Assembly: GCA_023401595.1 (NCBI GenBank)
Contig: JAEXDQ010000024.1
Span: forward strand, 1 to 64,000
Length of the DNA stretch: 64,000 nucleotides
Direction of reading: 5' to 3'
Origin: Spirochaetota bacterium
GTDB taxonomy: Bacteria; Spirochaetota; Spirochaetia; Sphaerochaetales; Sphaerochaetaceae
The translations under genes were made by a program, and so were the position numbers. Positions 43,774 through 53,578 of this stretch are shown here, in pieces. The stretch's first letter is position 1. Each line of letters starts with the position of its first letter. The notes below the pieces were generated by a model. It did not search any database, was not told the origin of the DNA, and was given only the letters and a program-made list of their open reading frames with translations.

Positions 43774-45579
43774 CTACAGGTCGATTCCATAGCGGAGGCA
43801 GATGCTGAAGCGGTACATCCACGGTTGTATCTGGTTGAGGAACGCTGGATCGGCCATCTCGAGTTCCCTCCGTATTTTCTCCGTTCCGAACACATAGGCG
43901 CCGCCGGCGCTTAGCTCTAGCTGGTACGCGGTGTTTCCCGCTTTGACCGCTCCCAAAGGGATGAACCTCAACCCGACTTCCAGATCGACCAGAGGACGGG
44001 CTCCATCGTAGATGACGTTGAGCGGTCCCATGGCGGCCCCCGTCCTGATATGGTTCGTATGTTCCACCATGTCCCATATCCTGACGCCTAGTCCGGCCGA
44101 GACATATGGCGCCACCCAGCCGCCGCACAAGCCGTCGGGCGGCTGCCATTCGGCGGAGACAATCCAACTGGAATTGTTCGACCGTTTTCGGGGGTTCTGC
44201 GGATTTGTCTCTTCATCGTGGGAATCGAGAGGGCCGCCTTTGTATTGTACGGTCGTGACGAGCGACAGGCCGGGGATTCGTATCATGTTGGCGTTGAACT
44301 TGAAAATGTGAAGGGATCTCCCCATCGAATATCCAATGCCCATGGTGATGAATACCTCGCTACGCTTCCAGGTCGGTTTGCGGAGCAATATGCCCGCGTC
44401 GACGCTGACGACGCCGTATCCGATACGGTTGGACGGATTCACATAGTATTTCACGGCAAGGATGCCCGCCCGGACGTCGAAGCCGAGCGACGGGCCTGCC
44501 GATGCCTGCGCGATTAGGCCTTCGGTCGGCCAGTCGATATGGCTTTGCGTCCATTGCCAGCCTCCCCATACGCGGATCACGGGCAAATCCCCGCTGAGCA
44601 GGTTCAGGGACAGCTCCGCCTTCTGCGAAGTCTCGAACGCAGGAATGTTCCTGCTCTTCATCTCCACCGCCGCCGAGAGGAAGCCGTTTTCAGTATTTGG
44701 AAGTTTCCATTTGCCTGCGAGCGATATCCCTATGTTCAACTCCGCGGATATACGGACCGGCGTAGTCCCCGCATCATACGGAATAGTCAGATATGGACGG
44801 TTGATAAGCTTGTGAAATGCGTTCTGAATTTTGACAAGACCGAGATTCCCGCTGAAATTGAGTCCCCCATACGGGCTTATTTTGATTTCCATCCATACCG
44901 GAAGGATGTTTTTCAAGGGTTGGAACCGCATGCCATACCCAAGACGGATGATGTCGTACCGGCCATCGTAAAACGTTGAGGGCTCCTGCCAATCCGTCCT
45001 CCATCCCCGGTTCGTATAGCCTTCGAAATCAAGCTCCACCCACCATATGGGTGCGTCGACCACGATCCTCGCCCCGAAGGAAAGCCTGTCGTCGTTGTTT
45101 CGGGCGATACCGTAGGTGATGTTGTCGTTGCCGAGGCCTAGGAGGATCGACCTGACCCTCCACCCCTCCTCGGGCTTTGCGTCCCATACTGTGTCGCTTG
45201 CTCCACTCACATGTTGTTCACATGCTCGTTGCACAGACTCCTTGTCTGTAACGCAAATCCCTTCGGAGGGCGTATCGGTTGGCTTTGCGTTCCATACTGC
45301 GTTGCTTGCTCCACTCACATGTTGTTCACATGCTCGTGGCACAGACTCTTTGTCTGTAACGCCAATCCTTTCGGAGGGCGTATCGGTTGGCTTTGCGTTC
45401 CATACTGCGTCGCTTGCTCCACTCACATGTTGTTCACATGCTCGCCGCACAGACTTCTTGTCTGTAACGCCAATCCTTTCGGAGGGCGTCATCGTATAAG
45501 CCGCAGCTTTGAGGGAATCGACGGCATGCAGGGGCGAAAAACCCATCATCAGACAACAAAGACAGCAGATGCGGATCAT
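43774..45579 (-). CDS. Outer-membrane beta-barrel protein with three 36-residue repeats near the N-terminus
   Basis: If started at the ATG at 45579 (AGGCGG seven nt upstream) the protein is 601 residues with leader MIRICCLCCLMMGFSPLHA. Upstream ATGs at 45639 and 45696 would add basic residues, and the latter overlaps the next gene. Directly after the leader come three copies of a 36-residue unit, each with one cysteine (TDKxSVxRACEQHVSGAS). The remaining about 450 residues alternate polar and aromatic residues in barrel fashion (WWVELDFEGYTNRGWRTDW, VWMEIKISPYGGLNFSGN) and end with an aromatic-containing strand YRFSICLRYGIDL. I recognise no named family; a membrane-exposed porin or surface protein is inferred. 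Confidence 0.7.
   Translation of the reverse strand: MIRICCLCCLMMGFSPLHAVDSLKAAAYTMTPSERIGVTDKKSVRRACEQHVSGASDAVWNAKPTDTPSERIGVTDKESVPRACEQHVSGASNAVWNAKPTDTPSEGICVTDKESVQRACEQHVSGASDTVWDAKPEEGWRVRSILLGLGNDNITYGIARNNDDRLSFGARIVVDAPIWWVELDFEGYTNRGWRTDWQEPSTFYDGRYDIIRLGYGMRFQPLKNILPVWMEIKISPYGGLNFSGNLGLVKIQNAFHKLINRPYLTIPYDAGTTPVRISAELNIGISLAGKWKLPNTENGFLSAAVEMKSRNIPAFETSQKAELSLNLLSGDLPVIRVWGGWQWTQSHIDWPTEGLIAQASAGPSLGFDVRAGILAVKYYVNPSNRIGYGVVSVDAGILLRKPTWKRSEVFITMGIGYSMGRSLHIFKFNANMIRIPGLSLVTTVQYKGGPLDSHDEETNPQNPRKRSNNSSWIVSAEWQPPDGLCGGWVAPYVSAGLGVRIWDMVEHTNHIRTGAAMGPLNVIYDGARPLVDLEVGLRFIPLGAVKAGNTAYQLELSAGGAYVFGTEKIRRELEMADPAFLNQIQPWMYRFSICLRYGIDL
45172..45489 (-). repeat. 108-bp tandem repeat, three copies, in frame
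   Basis: The units are 45382-45489, 45274-45381 and 45172-45273 (last slightly short and more diverged). Units one and two differ at about six positions. Each unit holds two inverted repeats: ACAGAC/GTCTGT with a 5-nt loop, and CATGT/ACATG with a 5-nt loop. The length is a multiple of three, so the reading frame is kept. Confidence 0.9.
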
Positions 45580-45668
45580 CGATTTCCGCCTGATGCGCCG
45601 GGGCATGTTTTTTGGGGTTCGTCGTTCTGTCGTCGTCATGCTCAATGTTTTTTCCCGCGGACTGCCAA

Positions 45669-47603
45669 TCATGCCAGATCCGCAAGCTCCTCCCATCTGG
45701 AATTCTTGTCAGACAACAGGATTTTTACGGCTTCGTATCGTTTCGTCCGTTCCCGTAACGTACCGTCTTCGGTCGTCTCGGCCGTGGCAAAGCTCGATTC
45801 CAACCGGGACTGTTCCTCTTCCAGCTGTTCGATTTCTTCAGTCAGGGCATCAAATTCCTTCTGCTCCTTGTACGATAGACCTTTTTTCACCCTTTGCGAC
45901 TGGGCTTCTGCCTTCTCACGAAGGGAGGCCGTGTTTGTGGCTTCCGAGGTGGCGTCCTTCTGTCTATGGAGGACCGCGGATGTACCGAGCATTCCCTCCT
46001 GTTCATAATCCTGACGATATTCGCTGAACGTCCCGGCATAGGAATGTACCGCGCCTGTTCCGTCAAGTATGAACAGCTGGTCGCACGTGCAGTCCAGGAA
46101 CGCTCTGTCATGGGAGACTACCATGACGCAGCCTTCGAAATCGAGGACGTATTGTTCCAGCCGTTGCATGGTGTCCAGGTCGAGATCGTTTGTAGGTTCG
46201 TCCAGCACAAGGAAGTTCGGATTGCGGATTAACCGGCTGATCAGGTAAAGACGGCGACGTTCTCCGCCGGAAAGCACCGAGATCGGGAGCCTGTGGAACG
46301 ACGATGGAAATCCGAATATCTCCAGGAACCGGGCCGCGGTCACCTCCTGCCCGGGAGCCAGGGTGATTCGTTCGCTGATATCCTGCATATATTCCAAGAC
46401 GCCTTTGTCGCTGTTCAGATTCCTGCCGAGCTGATCATAGTATCCGAACACCGTATTGACGCCAGTATCGATGGTTCCGCTGTCCGGCATGATATGGGAA
46501 GTGAGAATGTCCAGCAACGTGCTTTTTCCGGAACCGTTCGGGCCGACTATCCCGATCCTCTGTCCCTTGATAAAACTGAACGAAAAATCCTCGATCACCT
46601 TGTGTCCGTCATAGCTTTTCGACACGGAATCGATTTCAAGCACCTTTTTCCCCAATCGCCTCGCCGTCGATGTGAATGCGGCCTGCGGTCCGTCCGTCAC
46701 CTTGTGCTTGCTGTCGAGTAGCTGCTGTATCCTCGCTTTCCTGCCGGAGTCCTTGCCGGTCCTGGCCTTCGGTCCCCGTTGGAGCCATTGCAGTTCTCTT
46801 CTGAGAATCGTGGATATCCTGTCCTGTTCCTTCTGCATGGCCTCCAGCCTCTGGGCCTTGCGTTCCAGATAGGCTGCGAACGACCCCGGATGCAGGTACA
46901 TCCTGCCGCGGTCCAGCTCGAGGATCGAAGTGCAGATGTGGTTGAGGAAATATCTGTCGTGCGTCACGACGATGATCGTCATCTGAGAATTCGTCAGATA
47001 GCGTTCCAGCCATTCAATCGTAGGGATATCGAGATGGTTGGTGGGTTCGTCAAGCAACAGCATGGTCGGCTTGGCCGCCAAGGCGCGGGCGATAGCGATC
47101 TTCTTCTGCATGCCGCCGGACAGCTGAGACATTCTTCTGTCAAGGATCCCGTCTTCAAGGGCGAGCTCGCTGAGCAAGGACTGATAGTCGTTCTCCAGAT
47201 TCCACGCGCCCTCCTTGTCCATCCTGTCCGTGAGACGAGAAAGGGCGGAGGACACGCCGGACGAATCGGGAGCCTGACGGTATTCATCCAGACACGCTTG
47301 ATACTCCTTGAGCAATTGGATACGTTTGCCCTGACCTTGGCGGAGATAGGAGCGGACCGTCGCGCCGCCGTCCCAGGTGACCTGCTGGTCGAGCATGACC
47401 AGTTCCATCTCCCGGCTTCGGGCCATCGTCCCCGTATCTGTTTCATAATCGCCCTTGACCAACCTGAGAAACGTGGATTTGCCCGTACCGTTGCGACCGA
47501 TCAGTCCTACCCGTTCCCCCTGTTCAAGTCCAAGGGTGACCTCTTCGAACAGCGGTTCGTCCTTGAGCGTCTTGGAGACGTTTTCCAATGATAGCACATT
47601 CAT
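45669..47603 (-). CDS. uup: ABC-F ATPase, Uup type
   Basis: This 644-residue soluble protein has two ABC cassettes. Walker A motifs are GRNGTGKST and GPNGSGKST, signatures LSGGMQKK and LSGGERRR, and Walker B LLLDEPTNHLD and LVLDEPTNDLD. The interdomain P-site linker is between the cassettes (about 230-310) and a C-terminal coiled coil (about 560-640, KEQKEFDALTEEIEQLEEEQ) is characteristic of Uup. ABC-F proteins act on ribosomes; Uup also influences transposon excision and branched DNA. There are no membrane segments, so it is not a transporter. A good ribosome site is lacking, but MNVLSLENVSK is the conserved start. Confidence 0.88.
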   Translation of the reverse strand: MNVLSLENVSKTLKDEPLFEEVTLGLEQGERVGLIGRNGTGKSTFLRLVKGDYETDTGTMARSREMELVMLDQQVTWDGGATVRSYLRQGQGKRIQLLKEYQACLDEYRQAPDSSGVSSALSRLTDRMDKEGAWNLENDYQSLLSELALEDGILDRRMSQLSGGMQKKIAIARALAAKPTMLLLDEPTNHLDIPTIEWLERYLTNSQMTIIVVTHDRYFLNHICTSILELDRGRMYLHPGSFAAYLERKAQRLEAMQKEQDRISTILRRELQWLQRGPKARTGKDSGRKARIQQLLDSKHKVTDGPQAAFTSTARRLGKKVLEIDSVSKSYDGHKVIEDFSFSFIKGQRIGIVGPNGSGKSTLLDILTSHIMPDSGTIDTGVNTVFGYYDQLGRNLNSDKGVLEYMQDISERITLAPGQEVTAARFLEIFGFPSSFHRLPISVLSGGERRRLYLISRLIRNPNFLVLDEPTNDLDLDTMQRLEQYVLDFEGCVMVVSHDRAFLDCTCDQLFILDGTGAVHSYAGTFSEYRQDYEQEGMLGTSAVLHRQKDATSEATNTASLREKAEAQSQRVKKGLSYKEQKEFDALTEEIEQLEEEQSRLESSFATAETTEDGTLRERTKRYEAVKILLSDKNSRWEELADLA

Positions 47604-47685
47604 GATTGGACTCTAGCTCAAAATAGGGGCGGCCTACAATCCCTGTCGGCAGGCTTCCTCCATTCTGGTGTCCTTCAGCTGTGAT

Positions 47686-49029
47686 CTAGAGGACGTACTG
47701 CTCCTTCGTGTTGTTCAGGTACAGGATGAACCGATAGGCAGGGACCTGCTGGATGACCTTGCCGTTGATGATCCACGTCTTTATCTGGTCCTCGTTCGTC
47801 ACCAGGTATCCGTCCTCCTTGAGATCCAGTTCATACATCGCTTCCGCCAATGCCTCCATGGTCGTCTCCCATTCCTGCGTACCGGGCTTGAGCTGGTCCC
47901 GTACCTGGATGAGCAGCCGTCGTCTGCCGAACGGCGCCACATGGAAATCAACTTCGGCGCCACTGTCGCAACGGTAGTAGCACAACGTCGGCGTCGTATG
48001 ACGCAGCGACATGGCCACGACATTTCGCAGATATCCGTCGAGGCGATATTCGGTCTCAGGACTGATGGACCTTGAAAGGGAATGGTCGATGCTCAGCACC
48101 CGCCAATGGTCGTCCCTGTTCACTACGTCGCCGGGACGGTGAGTCTCCTCCATGCCAGCGATGAAATAGAAGTCCGTCATCCACTGCATGAAATCCTGAA
48201 CGAGCCGTTCATCGCACACATGTCCGTTGCTTTTGAGGAAGTTGATGATTTGGCGGCTGGTAAAGGTCTGGGAGACATGTCCGAGCAGGTGGTGGACAAG
48301 ATCCGAGAACGCCAAAGGATCGCTGATACGATAACGTTGGAACAATTCCGAACAGATGATCCCGTTGACATAGTTCTGCAACCGTTGCAGCCTGTTCGCC
48401 TTGTCATAGGTCGATATCGCGGCAGGAAAGCCTCCGACCTCCATATATCGCTCGAACATATGGCTGAGGAACGGCAGCTCCTTATCCTGCGGCGGATTGT
48501 GCGGATGGACCCCTCGAAGCCGGAGGTATTCAAGGAAGCTGAACGGAAACAGCTCGTAGATGTCGCATTCAGGGCGTAGGGCGGCGGTATCTTCCCGTGT
48601 GAACAACGCCTGTGTGGACGCGGTGAGGAACACCTCGCACTTCATTTGCTGACGAATCTCCATGATGAAGGTCGGCCAATTGTTCACCCTTTGTACTTCA
48701 TCGAGGAAAAAATAGAGTTTTTCTTTCTGTATGTCGCTATCGGGATATAGGGCCTGATAGGCCTTGAGTATGATGCTCAGCGACGCGCGTCGCAACGTCC
48801 ATAGCCTGCTATCGGAAAAATCGATGTGGATGAGGTTTTTCGCAGGTATTCCTTTTTTGATCAGGTTCACCATGAACAGTTGCTGGAAAGCCGATTTCCC
48901 GCATCTGCGCACGCCTTGGATCACGGTTATCCGCCCCGGTCTCGGCGTCACCTGCAACTGTCGTTCAATCAATTTGTCCGTCGAAGGGTGTTGCCCTTCT
49001 TCTATCAGGTTTTTGAGTAGGTCTAACAT
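47686..49029 (-). CDS. AAA_14/DUF4143-type ATP-binding protein
   Basis: This 447-residue protein has Walker A GVRRCGKSA (about 40-48), Walker B LYFFLDEVQ, a sensor region VFLTASTQALF and a C-terminal DUF4143 domain containing a restriction-endonuclease-like core (YYRCDSGAEVDFHV, with the E-x-D acidic pair, then LLIQVRDQL). The family is widespread, often in variable copy number, and of unknown function, possibly a toxin- or defence-related ATPase-nuclease. In the usual family the last motif is EVK; here it is LIQVRD, so catalytic competence is doubtful. AAGGAG precedes ATG. Confidence 0.82.
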   Translation of the reverse strand: MLDLLKNLIEEGQHPSTDKLIERQLQVTPRPGRITVIQGVRRCGKSAFQQLFMVNLIKKGIPAKNLIHIDFSDSRLWTLRRASLSIILKAYQALYPDSDIQKEKLYFFLDEVQRVNNWPTFIMEIRQQMKCEVFLTASTQALFTREDTAALRPECDIYELFPFSFLEYLRLRGVHPHNPPQDKELPFLSHMFERYMEVGGFPAAISTYDKANRLQRLQNYVNGIICSELFQRYRISDPLAFSDLVHHLLGHVSQTFTSRQIINFLKSNGHVCDERLVQDFMQWMTDFYFIAGMEETHRPGDVVNRDDHWRVLSIDHSLSRSISPETEYRLDGYLRNVVAMSLRHTTPTLCYYRCDSGAEVDFHVAPFGRRRLLIQVRDQLKPGTQEWETTMEALAEAMYELDLKEDGYLVTNEDQIKTWIINGKVIQQVPAYRFILYLNNTKEQYVL

Positions 49030-49688
49030 GAGGAAGCTCCTTCAGAAACCGGTTTCTATCTTGATTCCGTGATGTTTCCGTCGGGGGATGAACGCTTTCG
49101 TATCCACTTGTGCAAGCAGCGACGGTTCCCACGGTCTTGTATAATGTGAATATCAGGCTCGCTTCTCCAGGCATCCCGGAAGAAAAGCGGCGTCAGAAAA
49201 ACTCCTGGCAGGACAAGCTAAACTATCCTCCAAGGACTTTCGTTGCGAAAAAAACGACGATCGAGTGTCTGGATAATGCCACATATCCCTCCCGCTTTGA
49301 TATCGGATCATTTCCAACAGACATTGTGCATGGTTATTTTTTTACAACACGATGCAACAAATTGTGTTTCTGCGATTTATACACATAGTGCCGTATGTTT
49401 ATATAATACAATGACATTCGATGAAGTGACAAGAGAAGACTGCTAAGATTTAATATAAACGTATCTATTGTGTATAAATGGAATTAGTTCAAAAATATAC
49501 AAGCGTTGCAACGCCGCATGGAATTATAATGCCGGTTTGTCGTCCTGGCGCTTTTATTTGCTTTGTCCCTTTGGACTTGGAGAAGATTATAAAGATTCGA
49601 AAGCAAAACCTTTTCCTTTTGATTGCACTCCCTCCATCTACTTGCTACAATATTGTTTCGAGTCGTGATGAGCTTGACCGAGGGGAAT
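49030..49688. other. Long AT-rich intergenic region
   Basis: No gene can be supported in about 660 bp. Composition shifts from GC-rich to clearly AT-rich between about 49230 and 49640. A very good -10 TATAAT is at 49402-49407, but no matching -35 at the right distance. Open frames in it lack leaders or ribosome sites. Confidence 0.4.
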
Positions 49689-51296
49689 ATGATACAGGAC
49701 ATACAGCTGAGAGTGTCGCCGGAACAGGCCGCGGAAACGTCCTTGCTCCGCAAAGCGGTCGCTAGGAAGACCGGTCACAAGGAATCCGATTTGTCCGCTA
49801 TCCGTATCCGGCGTCGTTCCATCGACGCCCGCAGGGTTCCCGTAGTCGTCGACCTGTCTGTGCGGGTATATCTTGGGGAACCGCCGGCCGATGATGAATT
49901 TCCCATGGTCGAGTTCCACGATGTATCCGGTCGGCCGCAGGTCGTGGTCGTGGGCGCAGGCCCCGCCGGATTGTTCGCCGCGTTGCGTCTCATCGAAAAC
50001 GGGCTGTGTCCGGTCGTGTTGGAACGCGGTTCCGACGTACACCGCCGAAAAATCGATATCGCCAGGATTTGCAGGGAAGGCTCCGTTGACCCTGATTCCA
50101 ACTATAGCTTCGGGGAAGGGGGCGCCGGCGCGTTCAGCGACGGCAAGCTGTTCACGCGTTCCACGAAACGCGGTCCGGTGGACAGGATACTCTCTTTGTT
50201 ATGTCAACATGGCGCCAGTACGGACATACTCGCCGACGCTCGCCCCCATATCGGGACGGACCGTCTTCCCCAGGTGATCGAGTCAATCCGAAATACGATC
50301 GTCGGTTGCGGCGGGCTGGTCTTGTTCCATCACCGGATGACCGGATTAATTAGGGACGGACAAGCTGTGAAAGGGGTCGTCGCATTCGATTCTACATCAG
50401 GGCTGTCCAAGGAATTTCTCGGACCTGTAATTCTGGCTACCGGGCATTCTGCGCGTGACGTCTATGGATATCTCCAGGATTCCGCCGTCAGGCTTGAGGC
50501 GAAAGGGTTGGCTATCGGAGTGCGTCTGGAACATCCCCAGACTGTGATCGATACAATCCAATACCATGATCCGCAGGGAAGAGGACGCTGGCTGCCCGCC
50601 GCGGAATACAGCTTCGTGACACAGGTCGAGGGGCGCGGCGTCTATTCCTTCTGTATGTGTCCCGGCGGGTTTGTCATTCCCGCGGTGACAGAGCCCGGAC
50701 AGATCGTCGTGAACGGCATGTCCCCCGCCGCCAGGAATTCTCGTTGGGCGAACAGCGGCATGGTCGTTGAACTGCATCCTGAGGATTTGCCTCCGGAGTT
50801 CCAACGGTATGGAGAGCTGTCCATGATGCGTTTCCAGCAGGCGGTGGAACGGCAGGCCTGGCTCGCCGGAGGAAAGACGTTGCGTGCGCCCGCCCAGCGG
50901 ATGACGGACTTCGTGTCCGGCAAATCGTCTTCGACCTTGCCGGATACCTCCTATATTCCGGGCCTGTGCCCGTATGACATGTCCATGGTGCTACCTCCGA
51001 TGATCTCCGGCAGGCTTCGGACGGGGCTTTCCTACTTCGGACGGGTTTCAAAAGGCTTTCTGACGGATGAAGCCGTACTGATTGCTGCGGAGACGAGGAC
51101 GAGCAGTCCCGTCAGGATTCCCCGTGACGACCGGACGCTGAACCATGTCCAGCTGACGGGCTTATATCCTTGTGGCGAAGGCGCCGGTTATGCCGGCGGC
51201 ATTGTGTCCGCTTCCTTGGACGGCTTGCGGTGCGCGGACGCCGTCCTGTATGATATGCAGACTGCCGATGTCGCTCCGTCGGATATCGCAAGGTGA
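49689..51296 (+). CDS. FAD-dependent oxidoreductase, COG2509-type
   Basis: This 535-residue flavoprotein starts with a small alpha/beta domain (VSPEQAAETSLLRKAVARKT, RRRSIDARRVPVVVDLSVRV). A Rossmann FAD site follows (VVVVGAGPAGLFAALRLIE), then YSFGEGGAGAFSDGKLFTR and a C-terminal FAD contact (GEGAGYAGGIVSASLDG). This arrangement is that of the widespread uncharacterised dehydrogenases once annotated YtfP-like. The start at 49689 has AGGGG just upstream. There are several cysteines but no cluster motif. The substrate is unknown. Confidence 0.82.
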   Translation: MIQDIQLRVSPEQAAETSLLRKAVARKTGHKESDLSAIRIRRRSIDARRVPVVVDLSVRVYLGEPPADDEFPMVEFHDVSGRPQVVVVGAGPAGLFAALRLIENGLCPVVLERGSDVHRRKIDIARICREGSVDPDSNYSFGEGGAGAFSDGKLFTRSTKRGPVDRILSLLCQHGASTDILADARPHIGTDRLPQVIESIRNTIVGCGGLVLFHHRMTGLIRDGQAVKGVVAFDSTSGLSKEFLGPVILATGHSARDVYGYLQDSAVRLEAKGLAIGVRLEHPQTVIDTIQYHDPQGRGRWLPAAEYSFVTQVEGRGVYSFCMCPGGFVIPAVTEPGQIVVNGMSPAARNSRWANSGMVVELHPEDLPPEFQRYGELSMMRFQQAVERQAWLAGGKTLRAPAQRMTDFVSGKSSSTLPDTSYIPGLCPYDMSMVLPPMISGRLRTGLSYFGRVSKGFLTDEAVLIAAETRTSSPVRIPRDDRTLNHVQLTGLYPCGEGAGYAGGIVSASLDGLRCADAVLYDMQTADVAPSDIAR

Positions 51297-51324
51297 AATG
51301 ACGAAGCTATAAGTGAGGTGTTTT

Positions 51325-52980
51325 GTGTCAGAAGATGTTTCGCATCTAGAATCGACCGGCCGGGGATGTCCCGGTGACAAAAAAGGCATGATGGCATTCC
51401 TGTGTGTGGGAATAGTCCTATGTCTGTCGCTGTCCATCATTCCGCTCTATTTCATCTTGCACGGGAATTCCGGAAAGAACGTTGTCGTCGGCAGTCTCTG
51501 CGTCCTGTTGCTCGCGGGTCTGGCCTGTACCTTGCTGGTGTCTTTGGTGAATATGCTCCGGCGGCTGGAGGACGCCCGTCTGCGGGACTCCGTGTCGGGT
51601 TCCATCAGCTATGGGGCGTTCCTTGAGAACGCGAAGGCGATCCTGTCGAAGGAGAAAGGCTCGGAGCAACGGGTCATCGTCCACTTCGACCTTGAACGTT
51701 TCAAGTTGATCAACGATCGCTATGGGTATCGTACCGGTGACGATCTGCTGCGCCAGATCGCGGCGGTCTTTGACAAGGCCCTCGATTCCGATGAACTGTT
51801 CTGCCGGGCCTACGCCGATCATTTCGTCCTGCTGCTCAAGTCGGGTTCTCGTGATGAAATCGTCGGGCGTCTGCGGACGCTCTATGAAGAATGCCCCCGT
51901 TTGCCTCATGAGGTGGCCGCTGACGGTTCCTGGCAGATAACCATCCGCTCCGGCGTGTATGAGATCAAGGATTGGACGATGGATGTCCGCACCATGGCGG
52001 AACGGGCCAATATCGCCTGCCATGAAGCCGATGATATGCATCATTACCTGGCGTTCTACGATGAAAGCAGCCTACAGTCGATGCTTCTGGAACAGAATAT
52101 CGAGACGTCGATGGAGCATGCTTTGGACAAGCGCCAGTTCCTGCTGTATCTGCAACCAAAGTACATGCTGGCGGACGGAAAGCTTTGTGGCGCCGAAGCG
52201 TTGGTACGGTGGAGTCATCCCAGTCTGGGGTTGCTGTTGCCCGACCAGTTCCTGCCGACGTTCGAACGGACCGGGTTCATCCGCAAGATAGACTTGTATA
52301 TGTTTGAGCGGGTATGCGTCACCATGCGGCGGTGGCTGGATTCAGGATGGGAGATGTTCCCGATATCCGTGAACCTTTCCCGTAGCCATCTCGACGATCT
52401 GGGACTGGTTCCCGTCCTGACTTCCCTGGTCCGGTACTATGGTATCCCGTGCAACCTGCTTGAACTGGAGATCACGGAAAACTCCTTCAGGGATGATGAG
52501 GCCGGAATGCTGCGCATGCTGTCGGAGCTCAAAGCGGAAGGCTTTTCAGTCGCCATGGATGATTTCGGGACCGGCTTCTCTACGTTGAACATCCTCAAGG
52601 ATATCCCGCTGGATATCCTGAAGCTGGACAAAGGGTTCCTTGATGAATGCGTTGTATCCGACCGCGGACGAAGCGTCATCACCGATGTGGTTACCATGGC
52701 TCAGCATCTGCAGATGCGGGTCATCTGCGAAGGTATCGAGACAGAATCCCAATATCTGTTTCTCAAGGATATCGGCTGCGAGATGGGGCAGGGGTTCTAT
52801 TTTTCAAAGCCGCTTTCGGTTTCGGACTTCGAGACGCAGGCGATGGGTGCTTCCCGTGCCGTCGATCCACAATTGACCATGTTCGACGATGTTCCTGACG
52901 GCGATGCGCCGCAAAGTGGTTCTTCTTCCCGGCCGGAATCAAATGAAGGTGCTGTCCCGTCCGAGGGGCTGACGCCGTAG
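51325..52980 (+). CDS. EAL-domain cyclic-di-GMP phosphodiesterase with degenerate GGDEF
   Basis: This 551-residue inner-membrane protein has two N-terminal helices (AFLCVGIVLCLSLSIIPLYF; SLCVLLLAGLACTLLVSLVN), a GGDEF domain whose signature is AYADH instead of GGDEF, and an intact EAL domain. The EAL residues are EALVRW, NLSRSH, the glutamate in ITEN, DDFGTG, the lysine in KLDKGF and EGIET. It should degrade c-di-GMP while the dead GGDEF serves regulation. The start is GTG at 51325 with GAGG eight nt upstream; an earlier GTG at 51313 is possible. The C-terminal about 45 residues are a flexible tail. Confidence 0.9.
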   Translation: MSEDVSHLESTGRGCPGDKKGMMAFLCVGIVLCLSLSIIPLYFILHGNSGKNVVVGSLCVLLLAGLACTLLVSLVNMLRRLEDARLRDSVSGSISYGAFLENAKAILSKEKGSEQRVIVHFDLERFKLINDRYGYRTGDDLLRQIAAVFDKALDSDELFCRAYADHFVLLLKSGSRDEIVGRLRTLYEECPRLPHEVAADGSWQITIRSGVYEIKDWTMDVRTMAERANIACHEADDMHHYLAFYDESSLQSMLLEQNIETSMEHALDKRQFLLYLQPKYMLADGKLCGAEALVRWSHPSLGLLLPDQFLPTFERTGFIRKIDLYMFERVCVTMRRWLDSGWEMFPISVNLSRSHLDDLGLVPVLTSLVRYYGIPCNLLELEITENSFRDDEAGMLRMLSELKAEGFSVAMDDFGTGFSTLNILKDIPLDILKLDKGFLDECVVSDRGRSVITDVVTMAQHLQMRVICEGIETESQYLFLKDIGCEMGQGFYFSKPLSVSDFETQAMGASRAVDPQLTMFDDVPDGDAPQSGSSSRPESNEGAVPSEGLTP

Positions 52981-53001
52981 CGGATGGGAGGTTCGCCTGA
53001 C

Positions 53002-53484
53002 ATGATCCACGGTTTTCCTCCGATAGAGCGTTTTGACGCCAGGATACTGATTCTTGGTTCCATGCCGAGCGTCGCTTCGCTTTCCGTTCAGCAGTACTAT
53101 GGTCACCCTCGCAATGCGTTCTGGCCCATCCTGTCCCGGCTGTTCGGTGAGGCTGTCGCGACATACGAAGACAAGCGAAGGCTGCTTCTATCCCACCGTG
53201 TCGCTCTATGGGATGTCGTGCAGGCCTGTGAACGTGAAGGTTCCCTGGATAGCGCGATTACATCGCCTGTCCCGAACGATATAGCCGGTTTTCTTGTTTC
53301 CCATCCCGACTTGAAGCTTGTCTGTTTCAACGGCAAGACCGCCAGCATGTTCTACAGGCGGTATGTGGGGCTCTACCCCGGCGAGATCAGGTTCACGGAA
53401 CTGCCTTCGACCAGTCCCGCGAATACGATGCCGTTTGAACGAAAGTTCGAGGCGTTCTCCGCTGCATTCCGATTGATTCCCTAG
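53002..53484 (+). CDS. Uracil/hypoxanthine-DNA glycosylase superfamily protein
   Basis: This 160-residue enzyme has ILGSMPS (17-23), QQYYGHPRNAFWPIL and a C-terminal LPSTSPANT, the motifs of the DNA-deoxyinosine glycosylase (family 6) branch of the uracil-DNA glycosylase superfamily, which removes deaminated bases. The start at 53002 is chosen for GGGAGG ten nt upstream; ATG 52984 has none. It is 21 bp after the EAL gene and probably co-transcribed without functional connection. Confidence 0.85.
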   Translation: MIHGFPPIERFDARILILGSMPSVASLSVQQYYGHPRNAFWPILSRLFGEAVATYEDKRRLLLSHRVALWDVVQACEREGSLDSAITSPVPNDIAGFLVSHPDLKLVCFNGKTASMFYRRYVGLYPGEIRFTELPSTSPANTMPFERKFEAFSAAFRLIP

Positions 53485-53578
53485 CTCACCACCATATCTG
53501 GTCGTCCACCCCGTCTCGTTTGAATGCGGCTCCGCTACATTGTGCGGTCGCCCCACCTTTTCATCTCGCCTGCTACTC

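Noticed and set aside
45172..45489. Regularly spaced repeats that could be a CRISPR array
   Set aside because: The units are contiguous with no unique spacers, are 108 bp long, keep one reading frame through an exported-protein gene, and no cas genes are near.
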